This document shows, in pieces, positions 21,374-30,176 of a DNA stretch of 64,000 nucleotides. Source of the stretch: Planococcus liqunii (GTDB lineage Bacteria > Bacillota > Bacilli > Bacillales_A > Planococcaceae); the NCBI RefSeq assembly GCF_030413595.1, contig NZ_CP129238.1, forward strand, positions 2,232,001 to 2,296,000, read 5' to 3'. Numbering within the stretch: position 1 is the stretch's first letter; each line of letters opens with the position of its first letter. A program made the translations under genes and the position numbers. Under the pieces are notes generated by a model that did not search any database, had not been told where the DNA came from, and saw only the letters and a list, made by a program, of their open reading frames with translations.

Positions 21374-24190
21374 TTATTTTGTTAACGCTGCGTCCAGGAT
21401 ACGGGCTTGTTCGACTTTATGCGATTCTCCGTCTCCCTCAGCAGGGCTTGAACGTTTGATGCGGCCGTAATAAGCCACATCTTTGTCTCCAGCGATTTCT
21501 CTTAAGTAAGGTTCTGCAAATGTCCAAGAACCCATGTTTTGCGGTTCTTCCTGAACCCATGCCAATTCTTTGGCATTCGGGTAGCGGTCAACAATCGCTT
21601 GGATTTTTTCAGATGGGAAAGGATACAATTGCTCAACACGGACGATATGCGTCCAGTCGAAGCCTTTGCCGTCTTTCACACGCTCTGCCAAATCAATGGC
21701 CATTTTTCCGCTGGCGAAAAGGATGCGCTCCACTTTTTTCTCTTTTGTCCCCATGCCCGGCTGTTCCAGAACTGTCTGGAAGTGGCCTTGCGTCAAATCT
21801 TCTACGTCCGCTCCAACTAAAGGATGGCGCAATAAGGATTTCGGCGACACGATAATAAGTGGACGGATTGACTCTTCTTCCAGCATTTTCGCTTGGCGGC
21901 GAAGAATATGGAAGTAGTTGGCAGCGCTTGAAAGGTTCGCCACTGTCCAGTTGTTTTCAGCTGCCATTTGCAGATGTCTTTCCAGGCGTGCGCTTGAATG
22001 CTCAGGCCCTTGTCCTTCAAAGCCATGAGGCAGAAGCATCACAAGCCCTGATTTTTGTCCCCATTTCGAGCGGCCAGCAGAGATGAACTGGTCGAACATC
22101 ATTTGTGCCATATTGGCAAAATCGCCGTACTGAGCTTCCCAAATAACTAGCGCTTTGTTGTTTTCAACGTTATAGCCGTATTCAAAACCAAGCACTGCTG
22201 ATTCTGTCAACGGGCTGTTGTAAACAACGAACGATGCTTTCGCGTCAGAGATATGGTGCAGCGGCACCAATTCTTCGCCCGTCTTCTCATCATGAAGCAC
22301 AAGATGGCGATGTGCAAATGTTCCGCGCTGTGCATCCTGGCCAGTCAAACGGATCGGGTTGCCATCCTGCAGGATGGCGCCGAATGCCAAAGTTTCTGCG
22401 TGAGCCCAGTCGATTTTCCCTTTGCCGTTGAATGGATCTTCGCGGCGCTTCAAGATGCGTGCAAGTTTTCCAAAAGCAGAGAAGTCGCTTGGCCATGTCA
22501 GCAAATCTTCGTTCAGTTTCACGAGCACGTCTTTGTCGACGCCCGTCGGCACTTCCGGATAGCCATTTTGGACCGCTTCCGGAATCGTGATTTCGTGTTT
22601 GTCGTCCGATTTGTTTTCTTTCACTTTGTCGTAGGCTGCCTGCATTTCTTTTTGTGTTTCTGCATCCAGTTCCTTCACTTGTTCTTCGGAAAGAACTTGT
22701 TCAGAAGCCAGCTGTTTGCCGTAAAGTTCACGGACAGTCGGATGCTGGTGGATGCCGTGATACATCAGCGGGTTCGTGACAAGCGGCTCATCCATTTCGT
22801 TGTGTCCGTAGCGGCGGTAGCCGATCAGGTCAATCAGGATGTCCTTGCCGAATTTTTCGCGGTATTCGAATGCAAAACGCGCTACTGCAACGACTGCTTC
22901 CGGATCGTCTCCGTTTACGTGGATAACCGGCACTTCATAGCCTTTTGCAGGATCAGAAGAATAATGAGTCGATCTTGAATCGTATTGTTCTGTTGTAAAC
23001 CCGATCAGGTTATTGGCGATAACATGGATCGAACCGCCAGTCTGGAATCCGCGGATTCGGCTGTAGTTCAATGTTTCCGTTACAACGCCTTGGCCTGGGA
23101 AAGCGGCATCTCCGTGAACGAGAATCGCATATGCCTTTTTCGGATCCATCGGAGCAACACCCGGTGCATCCGTGATTTCCTGAGCTGCACGGGTCTGTCC
23201 AGCCACAACCGGGCTGACAATTTCCAAGTGGGACGGGTTATACGCAAGTTTAATATTGGTTCCTTTAGGCGAAGTATAAGCTGCGCCCATATGGTATTTC
23301 ACGTCGCCGAACCAGCCTTTTGTAATCTGGACCGAATTGTCTTCCGGAAGGAAGGTTTCATCCGGCACATGTGCGAATCCAGCGAACATCATGTCGTAAG
23401 GCTTGTGCAAAATGTGTGTAAGCACATTTAAACGACCGCGATGAGCCATCCCGATCATGATTTTTTCTGTCCCTTTTGCTTCTGACAAACGCACCAGTTC
23501 GTCCATCAAAACAACCAAAGTGTCTACGCCTTCAATCGAAAAGCGTTTTTGGCCGACAAATGTACGATGAAGGAATTTCTCAAAGCCTTCAACACGGGTC
23601 AACAGATCAAGAATTTCTTTTTTCTTATCTGCATTAAGCGATGGCTTGAATTCGCCGCTTTCAATTTTTTCCTGGATCCAGTTGCGTTCCTGCAGCTGAA
23701 CAATATGAGAAAATTCGAAAGCAACTTTATCGGTATACAAAGATTTCAAATAAGAAATCGCTTCTAAACCGTTCGTGATGTTTGCCGGTGCATCGGACAA
23801 AAGAAGTGAAACTGGGACTTCCTTCAAGTCCTGTTCGGTCAAACCATATGCTGATAATTCCAGACGGGAAGTATCTTTCGGCTGGTCTTTCAGCGGGTAG
23901 ATATCTGAAGCCAAGTGTCCATGGGCACGAATAGCTTCTGCCAGCTGAATGGCAGCCAGAACTTTGCCAAATTTGTTCGTCTCTACACCTGCAGCGGCAG
24001 TTTGGGCTGGAGCTGCAGCACGTGGAGTCACATCGATCGGCGGACCGTACTGTCTAAAAAGTTCTGCAAATTCCGGGTCAAGCAGTTCCGGAGATTCTTG
24101 GTAAAGGTCGTACATTTCCATAACATATCCAAGGTTTGGGCCAGTGATGGAATTCCATGGGGATTTTGCATCTGAATAATTGCTAGACAT
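21374..24190 (-). CDS. odhA: 2-oxoglutarate dehydrogenase E1 (thiamine diphosphate-dependent)
   Basis: 938 residues, the usual length. Conserved parts are the N-terminal E2-docking region (YVMEMYDLYQ, FAELFRQYGPP), EGFEKFLHRTFVGQKRFSIEG, the substrate/ThDP segment GMAHRGRLNVL, the ThDP-binding HGDAAFPGQGVV and the C-terminal transketolase-like half (FANMAQMMFDQFISAGRSKW, LPHGFEGQGPEHSSARLER). It decarboxylates 2-oxoglutarate and passes the succinyl group to E2. It starts the odhAB operon; TCTGGAGG lies 9 nt before the ATG. A weak TAAAAT -10 candidate is near 24252-24257. Confidence 0.97.
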   Translation of the reverse strand: MSSNYSDAKSPWNSITGPNLGYVMEMYDLYQESPELLDPEFAELFRQYGPPIDVTPRAAAPAQTAAAGVETNKFGKVLAAIQLAEAIRAHGHLASDIYPLKDQPKDTSRLELSAYGLTEQDLKEVPVSLLLSDAPANITNGLEAISYLKSLYTDKVAFEFSHIVQLQERNWIQEKIESGEFKPSLNADKKKEILDLLTRVEGFEKFLHRTFVGQKRFSIEGVDTLVVLMDELVRLSEAKGTEKIMIGMAHRGRLNVLTHILHKPYDMMFAGFAHVPDETFLPEDNSVQITKGWFGDVKYHMGAAYTSPKGTNIKLAYNPSHLEIVSPVVAGQTRAAQEITDAPGVAPMDPKKAYAILVHGDAAFPGQGVVTETLNYSRIRGFQTGGSIHVIANNLIGFTTEQYDSRSTHYSSDPAKGYEVPVIHVNGDDPEAVVAVARFAFEYREKFGKDILIDLIGYRRYGHNEMDEPLVTNPLMYHGIHQHPTVRELYGKQLASEQVLSEEQVKELDAETQKEMQAAYDKVKENKSDDKHEITIPEAVQNGYPEVPTGVDKDVLVKLNEDLLTWPSDFSAFGKLARILKRREDPFNGKGKIDWAHAETLAFGAILQDGNPIRLTGQDAQRGTFAHRHLVLHDEKTGEELVPLHHISDAKASFVVYNSPLTESAVLGFEYGYNVENNKALVIWEAQYGDFANMAQMMFDQFISAGRSKWGQKSGLVMLLPHGFEGQGPEHSSARLERHLQMAAENNWTVANLSSAANYFHILRRQAKMLEEESIRPLIIVSPKSLLRHPLVGADVEDLTQGHFQTVLEQPGMGTKEKKVERILFASGKMAIDLAERVKDGKGFDWTHIVRVEQLYPFPSEKIQAIVDRYPNAKELAWVQEEPQNMGSWTFAEPYLREIAGDKDVAYYGRIKRSSPAEGDGESHKVEQARILDAALTK

Positions 24191-24823
24191 TAAAAAAACC
24201 TCCAGATATTTGCCTTTTTGGCAGTCACTTTTATTGTATGTGTATCTTCCTTATTTTATCACGCATCCCACTAGACATAAAGCAGAAGGCGCTTCCAACG
24301 TATATGGAGAACGAATTTCCATTTCAATCTTACTACTTCCAGGAAAAAATACAATGATTTTTCGTGAAATTATTCACACAGCATGTTTCGAAGCGCTTTC
24401 AATGGGTTTTACTGGATAAATCACTTATCTTTGGGTGATAAATGGATTTCTTCCGGGCGGCTTGATTGGGATTACCCGTTTCCATTTTTAACAGCAAGTT
24501 TATCCAGTCCTTCCCCGTATCTTTTACGCTGGATGAAAATTTGTTCTGCTTACTTTCGGCATTTATTATGTATGCCGGCCGCTTTTCACGCTTTACGGGC
24601 TTCGGTTCGGCCAACTTGTATTATACCTGCCGCCTGCTCTTTTGGGGCAAGGCTTGCTTATTTCAGTGTTTATTGGCAGCTTTCCAGAAGATTTCCGGTT
24701 TTTTCAGCGTTTTCAATCCAAGTGGTCACATGGGCAAGTGCTGGTACATAGCAATTGGCAAACCATTTACTGATTTGCCAATGCTTGAATTGATGGTGGC
24801 CCCAAACAAGTTACTTCTATTTT
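24191..24823. other. 633-bp gap between dapF and odhA, possible gene remnant
   Basis: No frame is convincing on either strand. A 71-codon minus frame (24399-24614) from a TTG has a hydrophilic Lys-rich product and a TATAAT six bases ahead, but no ribosome binding site. Short coding-looking stretches occur in shifting frames on the minus strand, which could be a decayed gene. An ATTGGCAAA / TTTGCCAAT hairpin without U-tract lies at about 24752-24780, just after dapF. The left end holds the odhA promoter region. Confidence 0.35.
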
Positions 24824-25777
24824 TTAAACAAACTGGTTGGTGACAGCAGATGTCTGTTCAATGAATTTTTCGTAAAGTGCTTGCTCATGCAGTTCTTCAG
24901 ACATTTGCAAACCGCTTTCCGAATCTGTCCCTTCCCATTTGAATTGCTGTTTAGACAAATAAGTGGCATTGCCGGTCAAGCGCAGACGGAAGCTGCTGCC
25001 GGTTTTTTCGACGGAACATTTCACCATGCCGCCGGGATTATAAACTTGCACTTCACCGTAAGGCACCAGACCCGCCAGGCAGCTGACAAGAGCGGACGCA
25101 GTCATGGCTGTACCGCACGCATTGGTAAACCCGACGCCCCGTTCAAAGGTTTTCACAAAAATGCCGCCTTCCACTTTTGTCGCGTAGGAGACATTGACGC
25201 CGTCGGTAAAATATTCATTGGGGCCATTGAAAAATTCCGCCCATTTTTGCTGGTGCGCCGGATTGCTTTGGTATTCGTTTGGCACGATTCCGATCAGATG
25301 CGGATTCGGTACCGCTACAGCGGTGAATGGAATCTCTTCTGAAACAAATGGCAGCGGCTTTAATCTCCACTCGGTTTCGCCGCCGTATGCCATCGGCAAA
25401 TCAGCCATTTGGAAAGAAACCGGAGAAATCTCCACTGCATACATGGCAATGCCGTCGCCTTGCGGCTGTTCTTTCTTGACGTGCAAAGAAGCTTTCATCG
25501 TCTCAATCACAGCTTCTTCCACTCCGTCGCGTTCACAAACATAGCGGGCTACGCAGCGCAGGCCATTGCCGCACATGGAAGCTTCAGAGCCGTCACGGTT
25601 GATGACGCGCATTTTGGCATCCGCCACTTGAGACGGCAGCACCACGAGCAGCCCGTCAATGCCGGGATCAAGCGCGGCAAGTTTGAGTGTCATTTCTTCA
25701 TAATCTTCCCGTTCTTCGCCGTCGAGCATGAAAAACGTATTCATTGAACCGTGCACTTTATAAAGTAGAAATTCCAT
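24824..25777 (-). CDS. dapF: Diaminopimelate epimerase
   Basis: 317 residues from ATG 25777 (AAGAGGTG seven nt upstream; the GTG three codons earlier is part of that site). The two active-site cysteines are Cys69 in MCGNGLRC and Cys221 in ACGTAM, the proton donors that interconvert LL- and meso-diaminopimelate for lysine and peptidoglycan synthesis. The tail after about residue 275 (GTDSESGLQ onward) extends some 40 residues beyond typical DapF. It is upstream of neither lys nor dap genes here; murG lies 57 bp upstream, so both neighbours feed cell-wall synthesis. Confidence 0.93.
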   Translation of the reverse strand: MEFLLYKVHGSMNTFFMLDGEEREDYEEMTLKLAALDPGIDGLLVVLPSQVADAKMRVINRDGSEASMCGNGLRCVARYVCERDGVEEAVIETMKASLHVKKEQPQGDGIAMYAVEISPVSFQMADLPMAYGGETEWRLKPLPFVSEEIPFTAVAVPNPHLIGIVPNEYQSNPAHQQKWAEFFNGPNEYFTDGVNVSYATKVEGGIFVKTFERGVGFTNACGTAMTASALVSCLAGLVPYGEVQVYNPGGMVKCSVEKTGSSFRLRLTGNATYLSKQQFKWEGTDSESGLQMSEELHEQALYEKFIEQTSAVTNQFV

Positions 25778-25834
25778 CGTAAACACCTCTTGTACGAATT
25801 ATTTATTCCGCATGATTGGCCAGGGAAATTCCCA

Positions 25835-26917
25835 TTATTTTTTCTTGGCGTGGGCAACTACCAGTTCAGCCATGGCAGAAGCCGTTTTCGGCGCTTCCGC
25901 TTTTGTCATGCGGTCGATCAGCAATTCTTCATCCACCTGCAGTTTTTTCATTTCCGCCAAAAAGCGTTCCGGCGTCAGTTCTTCTTCTTCGACGACGTTT
26001 GCTAAGCCTTGCTTTCTAAAGAGCTCTGCATTCAGGATCTGGTCTCCACGGCTTTGCTGTTTCGACAGTGGAATCAGCAGCATCGGTTTTTTCAATGCCA
26101 AAAACTCAAAGATTGAATTGGAGCCGGCTCGCGACACGACAAAATCCGTCAAATGCAGTAAATGAGGCAATTCCGTTGTGACGTATTCGAATTGGCAATA
26201 ATTCGGTACGCTTTCCAAATTCCTGTCCACATTGTCTTTGCCGCATAAATGAACGATATTGAATTCTTCCAAAAGTGCCGGCAAGTTCGCGCGGATGGCA
26301 TTGTTGATGACTGCTGAACCTTGGCTGCCGCCCATGATCATCAAAACAGGACGGCCGTTGTCAAAATTGCAGAGGCTTCTGCCGATTTCAGCTGACCCTT
26401 CCATCAATTCCCCACGGATCACTGAACCGGTGCAAGTGGATTTTTCTTTTGGCAAGTGTTTCAATGTCTCATTGAACACCGTAAAGATATGATTCGCAAA
26501 AGGCATGGCGATTTTGTTTGCGAGGCCCGGAGTTACATCGGATTCGTGGATGATGACCGGCACCGCCAAGGCTTTACCCGCCATGGCGACGGGCACTGAC
26601 ACAAAGCCGCCTTTTGAAAAAATGGCAGCCGGCTTCGTTTTCCGGATGATGTTCATCGCTTGTAGAAGCCCTTTTCCGACCCGTGCCGGATCGGTGAAGT
26701 TTTTCGTGGAAAAATAACGGCGCAATTTGCCGCTTGAAATGGCGTGATACCGGACTTTCGGGAAAGCATCGGGAATCAATTCACTTTCGATGCCGTCTTT
26801 AGAGCCGATATATTCCACATTGTAGCCCATTTTCTCTAACTCAGGAATCAGCGCCTGGTTCAGCGATACGTGCCCCGCTGTCCCGCCGCCTGTCAATAAA
26901 ATTGTTCGTTTGTCCAT
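25835..26917 (-). CDS. murG: MurG-type N-acetylglucosaminyltransferase (solitary copy)
   Basis: 360 residues of GT-B fold: the N-terminal lipid I site GGGTAGHV (about 10-17), the [12 protein letters not shown] segment, and the C-terminal UDP-GlcNAc site GGSQGS with [11 protein letters not shown]. It adds GlcNAc to lipid I, giving lipid II. It is not in a division/cell-wall cluster, and many Bacillales carry such an extra MurG, so this may be a second paralogue with a specialised or redundant role. It is followed by dapF (57 bp), probably one transcript. Confidence 0.88.
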   Translation of the reverse strand: MDKRTILLTGGGTAGHVSLNQALIPELEKMGYNVEYIGSKDGIESELIPDAFPKVRYHAISSGKLRRYFSTKNFTDPARVGKGLLQAMNIIRKTKPAAIFSKGGFVSVPVAMAGKALAVPVIIHESDVTPGLANKIAMPFANHIFTVFNETLKHLPKEKSTCTGSVIRGELMEGSAEIGRSLCNFDNGRPVLMIMGGSQGSAVINNAIRANLPALLEEFNIVHLCGKDNVDRNLESVPNYCQFEYVTTELPHLLHLTDFVVSRAGSNSIFEFLALKKPMLLIPLSKQQSRGDQILNAELFRKQGLANVVEEEELTPERFLAEMKKLQVDEELLIDRMTKAEAPKTASAMAELVVAHAKKK

Positions 26918-27047
26918 TTTGCAGTCCTACTCTCTTGTCTTAAAATTGCGTATGCATCTTTCCAGGAGCGCTCCAATTACAGAAGGCTTCTATGCTATAC
27001 TTATTTTTATTTAATATATTGTTGTTCGTTTACTGGAGGATGGAATC

Positions 27048-28397
27048 ATGTTTGAAACGAAGACAAAAACGGAAAAATTCAAGATGCTGCTTCGCATTGT
27101 TTTTCCGATTTTGGTTACACAAGTTGCGATGTATTTGGTCACGTTTTTTGATATTTATATGACTGCCCGTTACAATACGGAAGATTTGGCGGGCGTTTCG
27201 ATCGGGTCTTCTTTTTGGATGCCGGTTTATATCGGTCTTGCCGGAATCCTCATGTCCATCACCCCAATTGTAGCACAATTAATGGGTGCCGCGAAAAGAG
27301 AAGAAGTGAAAGATGCCGTGCAGCAAGGGATTTATTTGGCCATCATACTGGCTGTCCTCATTTTCGCCTTTTTCTTATTCGGAGCAGACAGTCTTCTCGG
27401 CCTGATGGATCTGGAAGCCGCGGTCGAATCCGTAGCGGGCGAATACATCTTTGCGATGAGCCTTGGCCTGGTTCCGCTGTTTATCTATAACGTGCTCCGT
27501 TATTATATCGACGCACTCGGTGCAACGCGGGTATCCATGTTCATATCGCTTTTATCTGCACCAATCAATGTATTTTTCAACTACCTGCTGATCTTCGGGA
27601 ATTTCGGCTTTCCGGAACTGGGCGGCGCAGGAGCGGGATATGCCTCTGCCATCACTTATTGGGTTGTACTGTTTATCGCCGGCTGGATTGTCCATACACG
27701 AAAGCCGTTCAAGTCTTTCGGCGTTTTCAGCGGCTGGGCGAAATTATCACTCGCCCGTGTAAAAGAGATCAGCCGCATTGGCGTGCCGATTGGCATTTCC
27801 ATATTCGCTGAGACGAGCATTTTCTCTGCCGTCACGCTCATGATGAGCACTTATGGCACCATCACCATCGCGGCACACCAAATCGCCATCAACTTCACTT
27901 CGCTCTTGTATATGCTCCCGCTCAGCATTTCAATGGGCGCAACCATTCTCGTCGGTTTTGAAGTCGGCGCCAAACGTTTCCACGATGCCCGGCAGTACAG
28001 CTGGATCAGCGTCATTTCAGCAGTTGCTTTCAGTTTCGTGTCGGCATTCACCTTGTACTTCTTGCGCCATGACATTGCGGCTTTGTATTCATCAGATCCG
28101 GCGGTGATCAATCTGGCGGTGCAGTTCCTGGTATTTGCGGCACTGTTCCAGCTTTCAGATGCCATACAGGCACCTGTCCAAGGAGCGCTCCGCGGCTACA
28201 AGGACGTGAACATCACTTTCATCATGGCGTTGATTTCGTACTGGGTAATCGGCTTGCCATCAGGTTACCTGCTCGCAACCTTCACCGGTTTTGAAGCATT
28301 CGGCTACTGGATCGGTTTGATCGCCGGGTTGACTGCAGGCGCTGTCACTTTGTCATTCAGACTTAATAAAATACAAAAAAAGATTGCCGCTTACTGA
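27048..28397 (+). CDS. MATE-family multidrug efflux transporter
   Basis: 449 residues with 12 hydrophobic helices in two homologous halves. Family marks include LRIVFPILVTQVAMYLVTFFD, ITPIVAQLMGA, and PIGISIFAETSIFSAVTLMM. It is a Na+- or H+-coupled drug/cation antiporter in the membrane. TGGAGGAT precedes the ATG. Its last codons and stop lie inside the terminator hairpin 28381-28412, and the hairpin is duplicated on the far side of repeat element copy A. Confidence 0.93.
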   Translation: MFETKTKTEKFKMLLRIVFPILVTQVAMYLVTFFDIYMTARYNTEDLAGVSIGSSFWMPVYIGLAGILMSITPIVAQLMGAAKREEVKDAVQQGIYLAIILAVLIFAFFLFGADSLLGLMDLEAAVESVAGEYIFAMSLGLVPLFIYNVLRYYIDALGATRVSMFISLLSAPINVFFNYLLIFGNFGFPELGGAGAGYASAITYWVVLFIAGWIVHTRKPFKSFGVFSGWAKLSLARVKEISRIGVPIGISIFAETSIFSAVTLMMSTYGTITIAAHQIAINFTSLLYMLPLSISMGATILVGFEVGAKRFHDARQYSWISVISAVAFSFVSAFTLYFLRHDIAALYSSDPAVINLAVQFLVFAALFQLSDAIQAPVQGALRGYKDVNITFIMALISYWVIGLPSGYLLATFTGFEAFGYWIGLIAGLTAGAVTLSFRLNKIQKKIAAY

Positions 28398-28412
28398 GCG
28401 GCAATCTTTTTT
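28381..28412 (+). terminator. MATE terminator = left direct repeat of element copy A
   Basis: GATTGCCGCT / AGCGGCAATC stem with TTTTTT; the MATE TGA stop (28395-28397) is in the hairpin. The same 31 nt with one mismatch recur at 28991-29021. Confidence 0.9.
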
Positions 28413-28990
28413 GTAAACAAGAGAATTTTTTACATGTACTAGATGAATAAAAACAAAATTCGACCTTCTAAATCCTCCGTTTCAGCCGGACGCGTTCCGC
28501 GGGCTCGCGCCGAACTAACTCGGAACGTACGTCCCGAGTGGATTTCGGCACTTCTCTATCCCGCAGGAGTCGCCGGCTTCCACTCCGGATCCTGAACATG
28601 AAGGTTATCTAGAGGTATCACTATTCTTCTTGAGCTGGCTGTTTAAGCACCAATCCGATGACCATTCACTTTCGAGAGACGCCCCAACCGGTTCGGCCAC
28701 GGAGACTCCTATGGGAGCAGTGAAGGAGCAACGCGACGGAGCGACGAAAGCTGAAGACCCCGCAGGCAAGACATTGGCCGAACACAGTGAGGTCAAGTCT
28801 TTGCGACGAAGCTAGCGAAGCGATGCAACGCTCTTTCATGTTTCGAAGCTAGCGAAGCGATGCAGAAACAGGAGCAGCGGGTTTTCGAAGCAACGAGGAG
28901 GCTGAAGCTGAGCCCACGGAAAGCGAAGTGGCCGGTCCGGTTGGTTTTATGCATTTCTATTCATTTTATTTATATTTTGTCTACAGTCTG
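28412..28990. mobile_element. Terminator-duplicating repeat element, copy A (579 bp)
   Basis: A non-coding element homologous, in inverted orientation, to 44278-44682. The left end is TTGTAAACAAGAGAATT and the right end TTTGTCTACAGTCTG, giving an inverted TGTARACAA core. The inside holds palindromic GC-rich blocks (GCGTTCCGCGGGC near 28490, CCCGCAGGAGTCGCCGGC near 28560, ACTCCTATGGGAGCAG near 28704). About 28470-28600 is absent from copy B. It is bounded by 31-bp direct repeats of the neighbouring terminator. No protein-coding frame is credible. Confidence 0.8.
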
Positions 28991-29021
28991 AGATTGCCAC
29001 TTACTGAGCGGCAATCTTTTT
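28991..29021 (-). terminator. cobW-side terminator = right direct repeat of element copy A
   Basis: Same hairpin as 28381-28411 with G to A at one stem position. It contains the TAA stop of the minus-strand cobW remainder (29001-29003). Confidence 0.85.
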
Positions 29022-29260
29022 GTATAACGAAGATAAATTGTTTTTCTCCTCCACAGTGAGCTTTGATTGTTCAATGCGGGTTAAGGCAAGTTCGAGTTTT
29101 TGCTGCCGCGTTTTGCGGACTCTTGGATGCGTCAGTTCGTCATTGAGTTCAATCTGTATTTTTTGTTCGAGCTCTTCTTCCGTGCCGATGGCATCCACTC
29201 CGGTCCGGTTCGGCCACAATTTGCGATAAGCGTCGATCAAGGCAGCTCGATCCCTTCCAA
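29001..29260 (-). pseudogene. Frameshifted C-terminal remainder of the cobW-type gene
   Basis: In the -1 frame relative to the cobW gene, directly at its premature stop, lies an open frame with the residues RDRAALIDAYRKLWPN, which continue naturally from the cobW end VVIGENLE, as in CobW C-terminal domains. It adds about 80 residues, ending YKKIAAQ. There is no start codon with a ribosome binding site of its own. A one-base deletion near 29250-29262 (TTGGAAGGGATC) would explain it; a sequence error or programmed shift cannot be ruled out. Confidence 0.6.
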
Positions 29261-30118
29261 GTTTTCTCCGATGACAACGATCTGCGTCTGCATCTTCATG
29301 TATTCCGGGAGCCACTGGGCCATGCCGTACGCATACTGGAATGCATGCGGGTATTTATCTCCTTCGAGCGGTACGTAGCCTTTGATGCGGAATACCGATT
29401 CCGGCAAGGCGCGCAGCCATTCTTCAAAGTCGTCCCGCTTTATCGGGTTTTGAAACTCTAAGACTTTAGCATTTAAATTTAGTTTGGAAACCGGTGCTTC
29501 CTGGACGGCCCCGCTTTTGCTTGCGGAGATTTTCTGAAGCTGCGAAAAAGGCACTTTGGACTGCACGGTTTGAATGATTTGCGCCTCAGGGTTTAGCCCT
29601 TGCACTTCAAATGTCACTTGGGCCTGTTCGGCTTCCGTTAAAAGATCCATCTTGTTTGCTAAAATCAAATCGGCATGGCGGATCTGTTCCAGGTAAAGAG
29701 ACCGGATCTGCGGCGACAGCTGGCTGCGGTCGAGCCAGCGTTTGCTGTCGGCCACAGTGACGATGCCTTTGAATTTAAGTTTTTCTGCAAAAAGCGGTGA
29801 GAAAATGGCATCAAGCGCTTCGACAGGATGCGCCGCCCCCGTAGTTTCAATCAATAGGACATCAAACTCTTCTTCCGCGAGGAGCGTCTGCAGCTGAGCC
29901 TCCGATTTCTCGGAACCGGTGCAGCAAATGCAGCCGTCCAGCAGTTCTTTTAACGGAATGCCGTCTTCCACAGCATCCGAGTCAAAATTCATTTCGCCTA
30001 GTTCGTTCATGAACACGGCGGGTTTTAATCCGGCGTCTTTCGCTTGCTGAATGACATGTTTCAGAAGCGTGGTTTTGCCGCTTCCCAAAAATCCGCTAAA
30101 TAGGTATACATCAATCAT
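29237..30118 (-). CDS. CobW/COG0523 GTP-dependent metallochaperone (likely truncated)
   Basis: 293 residues from ATG 30118 (GAGGGGGA upstream; earlier in-frame starts have none). The Walker A GFLGSGKTTL is at 9-18, the zinc-binding GCICC motif at 62-66 (Cys63, Cys65, Cys66), and NKMDLL is the guanine-specificity motif. COG0523 proteins deliver zinc or another metal to target enzymes using GTP. The C-terminal CobW_C domain (about 205-290) stops abruptly at VIGENLEGIELP, then continues in the -1 frame. It begins 59 bp after the S41 protease gene, with a terminator between. Confidence 0.85.
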   Translation of the reverse strand: MIDVYLFSGFLGSGKTTLLKHVIQQAKDAGLKPAVFMNELGEMNFDSDAVEDGIPLKELLDGCICCTGSEKSEAQLQTLLAEEEFDVLLIETTGAAHPVEALDAIFSPLFAEKLKFKGIVTVADSKRWLDRSQLSPQIRSLYLEQIRHADLILANKMDLLTEAEQAQVTFEVQGLNPEAQIIQTVQSKVPFSQLQKISASKSGAVQEAPVSKLNLNAKVLEFQNPIKRDDFEEWLRALPESVFRIKGYVPLEGDKYPHAFQYAYGMAQWLPEYMKMQTQIVVIGENLEGIELP

Positions 30119-30146
30119 GGAATCCCCCTCAATTAATTCGCCGTAA

Positions 30147-30170
30147 GAAAAGGCCCGCAAGCGCGGACCT
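30147..30170 (-). terminator. Terminator of the S41 protease gene
   Basis: AGGCCCGC / GCGGACCT stem with AAGC loop and a T-run on the minus-strand side, 7 bp after the protease stop. Confidence 0.75.
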
Positions 30171-30176
30171 CATGTT

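Noticed and set aside
22253..22978. 241-codon frame antisense to odhA
   Set aside because: It is entirely opposite a well-supported gene and has no ribosome binding site.
24383..24843. Plus-strand frames of 122 and 125 codons in the dapF-odhA gap
   Set aside because: No ribosome binding site, odd composition, and both overlap each other in different frames.
28630..28815. Open frames inside repeat element copies A and B (also 44197-44568)
   Set aside because: Different frames are open in the two homologous copies and none is conserved, so they are not coding.
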